Shown here: in pieces, positions 27,437 through 35,308 of the stretch | Numbering within the stretch: the stretch's first letter is position 1 | Layout of the letters: each line of letters starts with the position of its first letter | Assembly: GCF_030693625.1 (NCBI RefSeq) | Contig: NZ_JAUYAF010000026.1 | Coordinates: 1 to 57,270 of the forward strand | Reading direction: 5' to 3' | Length of the DNA: 57,270 nucleotides | From: Phenylobacterium sp. | GTDB lineage: Bacteria; Pseudomonadota; Alphaproteobacteria; Caulobacterales; Caulobacteraceae | Translations under genes and position numbers: made by a program | The notes under the pieces: generated by a model | What the model saw: only the letters and a program-made list of their open reading frames with translations | The model's database searches: none | What the model was told of the DNA's origin: nothing

Positions 27437-27451
27437 TGTATAAAAGATACA
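27437..27451. promoter_or_regulatory. TGTA-N7-TACA operator, site 1
   Basis: The 15-mer TGTATAAAAGATACA is a perfect inverted repeat with 5-bp arms and an A-rich spacer. It lies between the S24 repressor stop codon and the start of the hypothetical gene at 27428. Two further sites with the same pattern flank the repressor's own promoter, so this is probably a third binding site of that repressor. Confidence 0.6.
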
Positions 27452-27508
27452 GAATCTCACCAAGGCGAATCTGAGATTTCTTGGAGGCGAGGACCACCTG
27501 AAGGTGTG

Positions 27509-28150
27509 TCAGCCGCGAATGATGATCCGACGCGCCTGGTAGGGCGGGATGATCGCGGTGATGTGGGCGGCCCAGCGCAGGCGGGCGTCATGGCGGGTGG
27601 GGCCGGCCAGGCTCTCCAGGTCGAAGCGGCCGGGCTCGCTGCCGCGCAGCAGGCGCTTGACCAAAACCTCGTCGGTGTCGGTCTCCACCACCACCACATG
27701 GCCCAGCATGTCGGGGGTGGGGGGGAAGTGCTGATTCTCAAAATAAATCAGCGCGCCGTCGTCGGCGAGGCCGCGCATGGAGTGGCCGGAAACCTGGACG
27801 GCGACGGCGTTTTCCGTTCCCCCAGGCGGGATCGGGGCCAGGTCATCAGCCTCCTGGCCGGTGGCGTAGAGGATGGTCCCCTCGGGGTTGGCGCCCACCC
27901 TGCCGATCACCTTGACCAGGCCCGGACCCGCGCCAGGCCGCATGGCGCCCGAGGCGTCGTAGAGCCATTCCGGGCGAACCCCGAAGGCGGCGGCATACTC
28001 CTTGGCCTTGCGGTAGGAGAAGGGGGCGTTGCCGTTCTCGTTGGAGGCGTAGGTGTTGCGGTTCCAGCCGAAGGCCTCGGCCGCCGCGGCGGCGGTGTCG
28101 AAGCCCTTTTCGGTCCGCGCGAGGCGGAGGCGTTGGAAAGGTTCGTCCAT
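27509..28150 (-). CDS. rogA: XRE/S24-type repressor, candidate RogA (repressor of GTA activators)
   Basis: The 213-residue protein pairs a Cro/cI-type helix-turn-helix (residues about 3-60: FQRLRLARTEKGFDTAAAAA then NRNTYASNENG) with a LexA-like S24 domain. The catalytic Ser is in VSGHSMRGLADDGA and the Lys in VLVKRLLRG, so self-cleavage is possible; the Ala-Gly cleavage site itself is not obvious. The start at 28150 is where homologues of this type begin. It is divergent from two small genes resembling gafY and gafZ, with two TGTA-N7-TACA sites in the 83-bp gap. In Caulobacter, RogA represses gafYZ, the activators of the gene transfer agent. The S24 repressor call is firm; the RogA identity is inferred from context. 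Confidence 0.75.
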   Translation of the reverse strand: MDEPFQRLRLARTEKGFDTAAAAAEAFGWNRNTYASNENGNAPFSYRKAKEYAAAFGVRPEWLYDASGAMRPGAGPGLVKVIGRVGANPEGTILYATGQEADDLAPIPPGGTENAVAVQVSGHSMRGLADDGALIYFENQHFPPTPDMLGHVVVVETDTDEVLVKRLLRGSEPGRFDLESLAGPTRHDARLRWAAHITAIIPPYQARRIIIRG

Positions 28151-28175
28151 GGCCTGAAACCTACAGTGGAAAGTC

Positions 28176-28190
28176 TGTACAGAAAATACA
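28176..28190. promoter_or_regulatory. TGTA-N7-TACA operator, site 2
   Basis: TGTACAGAAAATACA, extendable to CTGTA/TACAG arms, lies 25 bp upstream of the S24 repressor ATG, where it would cover its own promoter. The pattern matches site 1 and site 3. Autorepression is the expected role. Confidence 0.65.
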
Positions 28191-28219
28191 GATTCATGTT
28201 GCCCGTTCCCTATATGTTC

Positions 28220-28234
28220 CGTATGTTTTCTACA
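28220..28234. promoter_or_regulatory. TGTA-N7-TACA operator, site 3, touching the gafY-like start codon
   Basis: CGTATGTTTTCTACA matches the site 1 and 2 pattern with one mismatch in the outer left base. Its last base is the A of the ATG at 28234, so a bound repressor would block transcription of the gafY-like gene directly. Sites 2 and 3 are 44 bp apart centre to centre, near four helical turns. Confidence 0.6.
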
Positions 28235-28548
28235 TGCAACGGGAAAACGCCATACCAAGGCCCGCCGACGGGCAAGATTACGCGGCCCTACGTCAAAGTG
28301 GGACGTCGCCGCTGCGCGCCAGGACCCAGCTGGGTCTGCAGGACTGGCAGGTCAGACGGTTCGAGAAGCTGTTCCGGGCTCGCACGGCGCGCGGAGGCGG
28401 GGACCGCCAGCTGCCGAAGTTCGCGCGGCACGAGGCCCATGTGGCGGCGGTGCTGGCGGCGGGCGGATTCTGGGCCTTCTCCGAGCGCCGGATCGGCCGC
28501 GACGGGGCGGCGGTCTGCCTGCCGATGATCCCGCCGCCCAAGGGTTAG
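28234..28548 (+). CDS. gafY: Small basic DNA-binding-like protein, candidate GafY
   Basis: The 104-residue protein is basic and helical: LRARTQLGLQDWQVRRFEKL reads like a helix-turn-helix, followed by KFARHEAHVAAVLAAGGFWA and a Pro-rich tail. In Caulobacter, GafY and GafZ are the separate N- and C-terminal halves of the Rhodobacter GTA activator GafA. Position (divergent from an S24 repressor, 32 bp before a GafZ-like gene), size and basic character fit GafY, which activates the GTA promoter together with IHF. The start codon sits on an operator, so the transcript may be almost leaderless. The sequence was not aligned to known GafY. Confidence 0.55.
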   Translation: MQRENAIPRPADGQDYAALRQSGTSPLRARTQLGLQDWQVRRFEKLFRARTARGGGDRQLPKFARHEAHVAAVLAAGGFWAFSERRIGRDGAAVCLPMIPPPKG

Positions 28549-28580
28549 GCCTCTTCACATCCATACGGGAGTTCAAGCGC

Positions 28581-29159
28581 ATGAGCCGCACGGCCCATCT
28601 GGCGCGCCTGGAGCGCGAGCGTCTGCTGGTCCTGGAGCGGCGGGGCAAGGCCCGCGCCGAGGCCCTGGCCGTCCAGGGCGGGATCGCCGAGACCATCGCC
28701 CTGTCGCAGGGGCGTGGCGCCGCCATCGAGGCGCCGGCCACGCCGCGCAAGCCGCATCGGCGGCAGGCCGGCCTGGAGTGGCTGGTTCGCCAGGGGCGGC
28801 TGAACGATCAGCAGAAGCGCGCCGGGGAACGCTACGGGACCTATTACCGCCGCGCGGCGGCCGGCGCCGACATCGGCTCAAGCCTGGACATCAAGCACGG
28901 CGACAACCCGTCGGGGACCAGCATCGGCGAGGTGCTGGCTCAGGCCGAGGCGCGGGCGGCGGCGGCGGCCAAGCTGGCCCTCTATCGCCGCAAGCTGCAC
29001 CAGCATCCGCTGCTGCTGGCGGCCTGCGACCTGGTCTGCGGCGAGGAGCTGACGCCGCGGGAGGCCGCCCGCACCGACCGCGAGGCCGGGCGGCTGGAGG
29101 CGGTGCTGGAGGTGGCCCTGGACCTGCTGGCGCAGGAGGGCGGCGCACAGGGCTCGTGA
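28581..29159 (+). CDS. gafZ: DUF6456/GafA C-terminal-like protein, candidate GafZ
   Basis: The 192-residue protein starts with a basic coiled segment (LARLERERLLVLERRGKARA) and ends in a domain like DUF6456: GLEWLVRQGRLNDQQKRAG with a Tyr-rich turn (YGTYYRRA), a long Ala-rich helix, and LLAACDLVCGEELTPREAAR followed by LEAVLEVALDLLAQ, which matches the family ending where a conserved helix precedes a lysine/aspartate-rich dimer-like motif. The GafA C terminus and GafZ have this type of domain; GafZ is an antiterminator that lets RNA polymerase read through the GTA cluster. GGGAG lies upstream of the ATG. I consider the family reading fair and the GafZ name an inference from synteny. Confidence 0.6.
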   Translation: MSRTAHLARLERERLLVLERRGKARAEALAVQGGIAETIALSQGRGAAIEAPATPRKPHRRQAGLEWLVRQGRLNDQQKRAGERYGTYYRRAAAGADIGSSLDIKHGDNPSGTSIGEVLAQAEARAAAAAKLALYRRKLHQHPLLLAACDLVCGEELTPREAARTDREAGRLEAVLEVALDLLAQEGGAQGS

Positions 29160-29218
29160 CTCTCGCCCTGACTCCGGTGAGTGTTCGCGCCGGGCAGGAA
29201 AAAACCAAGGAGGCCGGC

Positions 29219-29980
29219 GTGGCCGATCAAGACGTGTTGTTGGTGGAGCGGCGTGGCGAAACCGACTGGGTGACGCTGAACCGGCCCGAGCGGCTGAACG
29301 CCCTGAACCAGCCGCTGTCGGACGCCCTGCTGGCCTATTTCGAGGCCCGTCGGCGCGACACCGAGGCCCGCGTCATCGTGCTGGCCGGGGCGGGGCGGGC
29401 GTTCTCGTCCGGCACCGACCTGAAGGCCGGGGGGCAGCCGGACCGCCTGCGCGACGGGCCCAACGGCGACTGGATGCTGCGCGACACGCTGAAGGCCATG
29501 CGCGCCTGCCCGCAGCCGATCATCGCCCTGGTGCAGGGGGCCGCGGCCGGCGGCGGCCTGGCCATCGCTCTGGCCGCCGACGTCATCGTGGCCGGCGCCA
29601 GCGCGGCCTTCCATCCGGCCTTCATCAAGATCGGGCTGTCGGGGTCGGAGCTGGCGGTGAGCTGGCGCCTGCAGCGGACCATGGGGATTTCCCGGACCCG
29701 GGAGATGCTGCTGACCGGCGAGCCGATGAACGCCGAGGAAGCGCATCGCGTGGGCCTGGTCTCCAAGGTGATCCCCGACGCCGGACTGGCCGCCGAGGGC
29801 GAACGCCTGGCGGCGGCCATGCTGAAGGCCGGCCCCGACGCCCTGCGGATCTCCAAACGCACCTTCGACGCGACCCTGGAGGGGATGAGCTTCGACGCGG
29901 CCCTCGAGCTGGAGGAGCGCGGGCAGATCCAGATGATCCGTGGCCGCACGGCGGCGGTGGGGATGCCTGCAGTGAAGTAG
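29219..29980 (+). CDS. Enoyl-CoA hydratase/isomerase family protein
   Basis: The 253-residue crotonase-fold enzyme hydrates or isomerises enoyl-CoA. It has WVTLNRPERLNALN, GAGRAFSSGTDLKAGG (oxyanion-hole loop), the second oxyanion strand ALVQGAAAGGGLAIALAAD and FIKIGLSGSELAVSWRLQR. The GTG at 29219 is preceded at ideal distance by AAGGAGG (29207-29213). The usual catalytic Glu of hydratases in the GA-x-x-G-G region is not obvious, so an isomerase-like or other crotonase reaction is possible. It follows the GafZ-like gene by 59 bp but probably belongs to fatty-acid metabolism, not the GTA. Confidence 0.9.
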   Translation: MADQDVLLVERRGETDWVTLNRPERLNALNQPLSDALLAYFEARRRDTEARVIVLAGAGRAFSSGTDLKAGGQPDRLRDGPNGDWMLRDTLKAMRACPQPIIALVQGAAAGGGLAIALAADVIVAGASAAFHPAFIKIGLSGSELAVSWRLQRTMGISRTREMLLTGEPMNAEEAHRVGLVSKVIPDAGLAAEGERLAAAMLKAGPDALRISKRTFDATLEGMSFDAALELEERGQIQMIRGRTAAVGMPAVK

Positions 29981-30097
29981 GTTCGGAGGGACGGGCGGCG
30001 CTGCAGGGGGCCTCTGCGGGAGGGGGATCCAGCGACCCGTTCGTCGTCATGCGCAGACAGTGCGGAAGCCGACCGTGGCCATGTCAGCTAGGGGTGC

Positions 30098-30484
30098 AGG
30101 CCGTGTGAAAACACCGAAGCAGCTTAGATTTCTATCCATCAGCTTCGGGGGCCGGGATGAAACGGTTTGTCGAGGGGGAGGGCCGGCGTCAGTGCACGCT
30201 GCTCCCGGAATATCTTGAGGACTACGTCAAGGCCTGGATGGGGGCGACGCACTTCAGGACCCGGACGCTTGAAAAGGTCCGAACCGAGATGAGCCTGCAC
30301 GTCCTAGCCTACAATCTGAAGAGAATGATCGCCATCCTCCGTGTGCAGCCGCTCGTGGCGGCCATCAGGGCCTGAGGAGGCCGTCGCTGGCCTCGCGCCG
30401 AAACGCCGCCTCCATCGCCCGGCCTCACTGAACGGCCGTCGACCAAACTCCCCATGGGTGCGTCAGCGCGTTTACACACAGCCT
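30098..30484 (+). mobile_element. Internally deleted IS1182-type element
   Basis: Imperfect terminal inverted repeats, AGGCCGTGTGAAAAC (30098-30112) and GTTTACACACAGCCT (30470-30484), match in 13 of 15 positions and bracket a 387-bp remnant that holds the fused ends of a transposase gene. A complete element of this family is about 1.5 kb or more, so most of it is lost. Target-site duplications are not evident. Confidence 0.6.
30157..30375 (+). pseudogene. IS1182 family transposase, ends fused by an in-frame deletion
   Basis: The 72 residues combine the start of an IS1182 transposase (MKRFVEGEGRRQCTLLPEYL) with its C-terminal end (the THFRTRTLEKVRTEMSLHVL block and a final helix AYNLKRMIAILRV). 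The whole catalytic DDE core, some 350 residues, is missing, with the join near residues 24-30. The reading frame remains open, so a short protein could be made, but it cannot transpose. Confidence 0.75.
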
Positions 30485-30978
30485 CGGTGGAAGGCGGACT
30501 TAGCTGACGCACCGCTCAATCATTCGAGCGCGGCGTCTGGGCCTACTAAGGTGGTATCGATCCCGAAATGCGGCTCCGTCCACGGAAGTATTCGTGAGCC
30601 AAGACAGATTGCCATGTCGGAAGCTCATAACCCTCAATATCGGGCCGACGACTTTCGACAGGGCGGCGATGCTCCGCCGCGTCGGAGCAGACGACCTCGA
30701 ACCTCAAGCAGGGGTTTCTGCACCCGTCGTGCGATCTCGCGCCAACCCGGCGCCTTTCGCGAACCGGGTTCACGCAGTTTGCAACCTTCCGGGGATATTC
30801 TTCACTTAGCCCCTCATGCAGTTGGAGAAAATCTTTGCGCCAGCGCTACGCGCCAAGCTAGCTTCGCCATAGGGTCAACGGGGCGTTCACCCAAATACCG
30901 CATCGACCAAGGGCCGCACGGCCCTGGGTGGTCGGGCGCTTGTCCCCGGCCGTACAGCGAGTTCAGGCAATCCAAAGC
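30485..30978. other. No convincing gene (494 bp)
   Basis: Several short open frames exist but none has a good ribosome site, GC-rich third positions throughout or a recognisable family. The stretch runs from the IS1182 remnant to the VCBS-repeat gene and looks like decayed accessory DNA; the promoter of the downstream gene must be in its right part. Confidence 0.5.
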
Positions 30979-32436
30979 ATGCCTACGCCAGCCAACTCAC
31001 CCAGCACCAACAACACGCCGCAGGCGAAGGACGATCTGTTCACCGGCACGGAGAACGGCACGGTCATCCTGGACGTGATGGCCAATGACCTGGGCGGCAA
31101 GGCCAAGCAACTCTATTCCCTGGACCAGACCACGCCCAGCACGGTCGCGGCCACGGCGACCTCGGCCATGGGGGCCACCATCACCATCGTCGGCGACAAG
31201 ATCAGCTACGCGGCCAACAGCGCCACTTTTGAGGCCCTGGGAGCCGGCCAGGTCGCTACGGACACCTTCAGCTACGTCATCAAGTTGGGCAACGGCGCGC
31301 TCAGCGTCGCGACGGTCAGCGTCAATGTGACCGGCACGAACGACGCTCCGGTGGTCTCCGGCGCTGTGATCGGTGCTGCGACCGAAGGTGCGGGCACGTC
31401 GATGCTGAACGCTATGGCGAACGCCTCCGACGTTGATGCCGGAACGACGCTCAGCATTGTGGGGGTCCCGGCGGGGCTTCCCGCCGGCGTCACCTACGAC
31501 GCCGCGACACAGGCCTTCGCGCTCGACACCAATAACAGCGCCTACAACCATCTGGCCGCGGGCGTCCACCAGACGGTTTCGGTGGGCTATGGGGTATCAG
31601 ACGGGATCGCCACCACGGGCGCAAGCGTGAGCTGGGACCTCACCGGGACGAATGACGCCCCCGTTGTCTCCGGGGCCGTGAACGGTGCGGCCATCGAGGG
31701 CGGCCCGGCGATCACCCTGAACGCCCTGGCCAACGCCTCCGATGTTGATGACGGGGCGATTCTCAATGTGAGCGGTATAGGTGCGCTGCCTCCGGGCGTC
31801 AGCTACGACGCGGCTACGCGCAGCTTCACTCTCAATCCGGCCGACCCAGCTTATGCCAGCCTGAACGCGGGCCAAACCCAGGTCGTTTCGGTCTCCTATA
31901 GCGTAACCGACGGCGCGGCTACGACGCCAGCCTCAGTCTCTTGGAGCGTGGCGGGGGTCAGTAACGCGACCGCAAACCACGTCGTGACCTTCGACGGCGG
32001 CGGAGCGGTTTCAGCCGGCTATGAAGGGTTTAACTGGGTCGGTCATGGATCGAGCTACACGTCGGATGGGTCGCATGTGACCTTCTATCCTTACGACTGG
32101 GACCAGAACGGTTCGGACCGGGAGGCGTACAATGGCTACGGTCCCAAGATTATGGACATCACGCGCAGCACCGGTGAAGATTTCGACTTGGTGTCGCTCG
32201 ACATGGCTGACGGGGCCTACAAAGGCTATTTCAGTCAAGCCAACGAAGTCGATCTGCTGGGCTTTGACGACGGGGTCTTGGTCTACTCGACGCACGTGAC
32301 GCTCAGCGATACTGCGATGACCAACTATGTGCTGAACTACAACTCCATCGATAAATTTCAGATCGTGATCACCGGAGGTAGTTATAGTGGCGGCACCGGT
32401 TGGTACTCAATCGACAACTTCGCCACGAACTACTGA
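30979..32436 (+). CDS. VCBS/cadherin-like repeat surface or secreted protein
   Basis: The 485-residue protein begins MPTPANSPSTNNTPQAKDD and has no Sec signal peptide. Three tandem units of about 90-110 residues follow the VCBS pattern: a DVMANDLGG start, then two near-repeats each opening with VTGTNDAPVVSGAV or LTGTNDAPVVSGAV and ending in a strand-rich SVSY. The last 150 residues form a separate domain (FDGGGAVSAGYEGFNW and later FDLVSLDMADGAYKGY, IDKFQIVITGGSYSG) like a jelly-roll or PEP-CTERM-like ectodomain without the sorting tail. Proteins of this kind are exported by type I secretion. No transporter genes are adjacent. The start could also be 51 bp earlier. Confidence 0.78.
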   Translation: MPTPANSPSTNNTPQAKDDLFTGTENGTVILDVMANDLGGKAKQLYSLDQTTPSTVAATATSAMGATITIVGDKISYAANSATFEALGAGQVATDTFSYVIKLGNGALSVATVSVNVTGTNDAPVVSGAVIGAATEGAGTSMLNAMANASDVDAGTTLSIVGVPAGLPAGVTYDAATQAFALDTNNSAYNHLAAGVHQTVSVGYGVSDGIATTGASVSWDLTGTNDAPVVSGAVNGAAIEGGPAITLNALANASDVDDGAILNVSGIGALPPGVSYDAATRSFTLNPADPAYASLNAGQTQVVSVSYSVTDGAATTPASVSWSVAGVSNATANHVVTFDGGGAVSAGYEGFNWVGHGSSYTSDGSHVTFYPYDWDQNGSDREAYNGYGPKIMDITRSTGEDFDLVSLDMADGAYKGYFSQANEVDLLGFDDGVLVYSTHVTLSDTAMTNYVLNYNSIDKFQIVITGGSYSGGTGWYSIDNFATNY

Positions 32437-33042
32437 TCGACAGCGAGGCCGCCGCTCACCACGGCGGCCCAGTTGGTTAGCAAAGGGGGCGGCGCAACCA
32501 TTGCGTTTGATCTTTACTGGCATGGTGGCGGTCCAGGGTCGTTTACCGGCTATCCGCATCATAGGGCGCTCTTAGGCTGAACGCAGACGGCGACGGACCG
32601 CGAGCTTGAAGTTCTTCGAGGCGGTCCGCGGCCTCTCCAATGGCGGGGGAAATGTCCATGCCACCCCCAGGCGTTCAACCTTGACCGCGCCGTAAGCAGG
32701 CATGCCCAAGGAACGCTAGGGGGTCGGTTACCGTCTTAGGCCACGAGCCCGGAACCGGACATGCGTGCCGACCTCCAGGAACCGGACGTCGTGAACGTCC
32801 GAGATGGGTCGGCTCCGGCCATCGGCGCGCGACATGCAAGCTGACCTTCGGCCTTGAGCTTGGCTCAGCCGACCTTCTGAACTTGTCCAAGTGGCCCTGT
32901 GTTCTTCATCGCTCGCGCGGTCGGTGTCAGTGCTCATTGAACGGACGCGGCATTCTGCGCGCCGTAAGGGAGAGCCGGAAGTGAGAAGCCGCAGGCTTCC
33001 TCTACGCATGGATTGGTACGCGCTCTAAAGCTAAGCTGGCCT
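32437..33042. other. No convincing gene (606 bp)
   Basis: The sequence is less regular in third-position GC than its surroundings and contains no open frame with a family signature. Short imperfect repeats of the form GAACCGGAC occur at 32751-32786. It may be a decayed remnant. A minus-strand frame at 32728-33009 was considered and rejected. Confidence 0.45.
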
Positions 33043-33444
33043 ATGGCGACACGTCGGACACCACATTTTGTCGGCGTCGGGGCGGCGCTGTGCCTCACCT
33101 TCGCGGCTCCCGGCCCGCTCGATCCTCCGCCCTGCCATGCGGCATTGGTCGGCCCCGCCCGTTGCCCCTACGAGCCCCGCGATCCCGGACGTTCAATGCC
33201 CAAAAAACGGGTGGCCGTACTTTGCGTATTTAGACATCAAGCCATCGTTGCGCTGTCCTCCGGCGACCCCGTTTGGGATGCAGATGTCCGCGATGGAGTT
33301 GCGCAACTGGGCTGGAACGCTGGGGTCAAATCCCCAACCGGGTGGGTTCCCACGGGCGTAAGCATGAATTGGTCACCCGCACCTCATGCGCCGGAAATCG
33401 ACTGCGAGGAGATACGAAAATTCATCGGCCTGACCACAGAATAG
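33043..33444 (+). CDS. Uncertain small hypothetical protein
   Basis: A 133-residue frame starting MATRRTPHFVGVGAALCLTF could encode an exported protein with a short hydrophobic N terminus and a Pro-rich linker. The C-terminal half (SPTGWVPTGVSMNW, then DCEEIRKFIGLTTE) has ordinary protein composition but no family that I recognise. There is no clear ribosome site and GC at third positions is only moderately high. Another reading frame of similar length overlaps, so the call is weak and the region may be a pseudogene. Confidence 0.3.
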   Translation: MATRRTPHFVGVGAALCLTFAAPGPLDPPPCHAALVGPARCPYEPRDPGRSMPKKRVAVLCVFRHQAIVALSSGDPVWDADVRDGVAQLGWNAGVKSPTGWVPTGVSMNWSPAPHAPEIDCEEIRKFIGLTTE

Positions 33445-33760
33445 GCCCTCATGGCTCATGGCGATCGAACCCGTTTCGCACGTGCTCGGATTGGACCCGC
33501 CAAGGTCGCCAATGGGTCGAAATTCGTTACTCGCGCTGGGTCTGCAAGCGGACGATCGTGATCGCGACGCAGCGCGTCGAGCAACGCGGAGATTTGCTGT
33601 TACGGAGGGTCTAGCTCAGCGCACGCATCGGGTCGCGTATCTGTCTTCCGCCCTGGCTCGACGAGGGTTGAATGGAGGGTTCGGCGCTAGCTTATGCGCT
33701 TCCAAGTTCTCTGAACCGCGAGAGACCGCGTGTCCGCAATCTTCGGCCGGCACAGGCGTT
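33445..33760. other. No gene seen (316 bp)
   Basis: Only short, low-quality frames are present. The stretch separates the weak hypothetical gene from the 3' end of the minus-strand hydrolase. I see no repeats or RNA gene in it. Confidence 0.45.
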
Positions 33761-34726
33761 TCAGGGGGCGCGGGAGCTTCGACGTTCCGCCACATGCTCC
33801 ACGCCCGCCACCGCATGGCCGCCGTGGACCAGCCCAAGCATTGTCCTGTGGTTCGCGCCGGCGATCGCTTCGACCATGGGCGCAGCGGAACGCCGCGCCG
33901 GCGCCTGGCGCAGTTCGCCCCAGGCCGAGCCCCTGGCTGACGGCCCGGCGGTGATCACCGCAACCGGCCAGTGGGGGGATAAGGAACCTGCCGCCGCGGC
34001 CTGCTCGCCCGCGGTGCGCCACATCTGCACCTCGGCGTAGGCCGTGCGGCTCTGGCGGCCGGAAACAAAGCCACGCCGTTTCTCCGCCTTGCCCCACGGC
34101 GGCAGGCCGATGCGGTCGCCCCACCAGTAGAGCGGCTTGGTCAGGCCAAGCGTTCCGGCGATCGATCCCAGCCGCGCCATGTCGTGCATCCGATCAGCGA
34201 ACCCCCCGACCCCGGGCGCCTGCAAAAGCTCTGGCGTCACCGCGTCCAGCAGCACCAGCCCGACCACCTGATCGGGATGTTGCGCCGCGAACTGGTGCAG
34301 ATACAGGCCGGCCATGGAGTGCCCCATCAGCACATAGGGTCCGGCCTCTCCCGAAGCGGCCATCAAGCCCTTGAGGTCGCCGACGATGGCGTTCCCATCG
34401 CGCGGCCGGGGACCCGCCTCGGAGTACCCCATACCGGCCCGGTCGTAGGCGCAGGAGCGGTAGCCCTTGGCGGTCAGCTTATGCTGGATCGCCGCGAAAT
34501 CCGCAGCCCCGCTGAACGCCCCGGCCTCCATCCAGACCACCGGCCGTTCGGACTTGGGGCCCTCACAGACGAGGCGCAGCTCGTGCCCGCCCACATCGAC
34601 CATCCGCCCCCGCGGCGGCTTGGACCGGCTGATCGCCTCGGCGGCGACCGCGAGCGTGCCCCAACCGACGATGGTGATGGCCAGCAGGCGAACGGCGAAG
34701 CGCAAGACCTTGAGCAGCATGTGCAA
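33761..34726 (-). CDS. Alpha/beta hydrolase with N-terminal membrane anchor
   Basis: The 321-residue protein starts with a single hydrophobic helix (about residues 4-30, an anchor or signal) and then the hydrolase fold: DVGGHELRLVCEG, WMEAGAFSGAADF (oxyanion region in place of HG), SCAYDRAGMGYSEAG, the nucleophile elbow VLMGHSMAGLYLHQF with Ser137, and a late His in GANHRTMLG. The last 25 residues are Arg-rich and unlike the family, which may mean an altered 3' end. Expected to face the periplasm. Substrate unknown; esterase or haloalkane-dehalogenase-like activity is possible. Confidence 0.85.
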   Translation of the reverse strand: MHMLLKVLRFAVRLLAITIVGWGTLAVAAEAISRSKPPRGRMVDVGGHELRLVCEGPKSERPVVWMEAGAFSGAADFAAIQHKLTAKGYRSCAYDRAGMGYSEAGPRPRDGNAIVGDLKGLMAASGEAGPYVLMGHSMAGLYLHQFAAQHPDQVVGLVLLDAVTPELLQAPGVGGFADRMHDMARLGSIAGTLGLTKPLYWWGDRIGLPPWGKAEKRRGFVSGRQSRTAYAEVQMWRTAGEQAAAAGSLSPHWPVAVITAGPSARGSAWGELRQAPARRSAAPMVEAIAGANHRTMLGLVHGGHAVAGVEHVAERRSSRAP

Positions 34727-35308
34727 TGCCTAGTCGCGACCACTGAGTCCGTCGAGCTTCAGTGATCGACCATGTTGAGGGAGGAGCGCCGCCAAAGACG
34801 CCGCCAACGGCTGAGCCCATTGTCGTGAGCGGCCATTGAGTCGTTGACCGGAAGCGGACGCCACCGCCCGGGCTCATATTTCAATCGTCATGGCCGGGCT
34901 TGTCCCGCCCACCCATGATCTCCGGGGTGCGGGAAGTACGTGTGCCGGATGCCGCGCGACCTGAAGCCAGGCGGAGAGCATGGGTCCCGGGGTCAGGTGT
35001 TCGGGGATGACGGTTGTTGGTGGGGTGGGGCCTTCGGCCCCAGGTCTCCATCGCCGGCAGATCCACGCACGCGGCGTTCGCCGCTGTTTTTGCTGGTCGC
35101 GGCTCTGATAGGGCCGGGGTGGTCTCAGGCTTTCGCCAGCGATCCTCTCGGGGGACCCAAGCGACGCGCGACGCCAGAAACCTAGGCCGCATACGAGTTG
35201 CGTATAGACTTGGATGCGTGACTATTAAATATTTTTGCCTAAGGTTAACCATAGGAACTTTCAGTTTTATCGAAGGTTTTTGAGCATTCACCAGTGAGGA
35301 AAGCTTAA
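34727..35308. other. Gene-poor stretch with a dispersed repeat (582 bp)
   Basis: The part at 34885-34925 (TCGTCATGGCCGGGCTTGTC and the following CCGCCCACCC) is a dispersed alphaproteobacterial intergenic repeat whose translation reads as the familiar GRDKPGHDD end of many spurious proteins. The right end (35205-35300) is AT-rich and probably carries the promoter for the CHRD-like gene. No convincing gene is present. Confidence 0.5.

Noticed and set aside
27509..28150. LexA itself as identity of the S24 protein
   Set aside because: The N-terminal domain is Cro/cI-like rather than the LexA winged helix, and the nearby sites are TGTA-N7-TACA rather than GTTC-N7-GTTC.
26970..30484. A prophage remnant around the S24 repressor
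   Set aside because: No integrase, capsid, tail, lysis or replication genes are seen; a GTA control locus explains the repressor and its partners better.
30594..30809. A short plus-strand frame upstream of the VCBS protein
   Set aside because: No supporting start signal or family; lies in DNA that looks decayed.
32728..33009. A 93-codon minus-strand frame in a gene-poor stretch
   Set aside because: No ribosome site, Arg/Ser-rich composition and no family; treated as non-coding.
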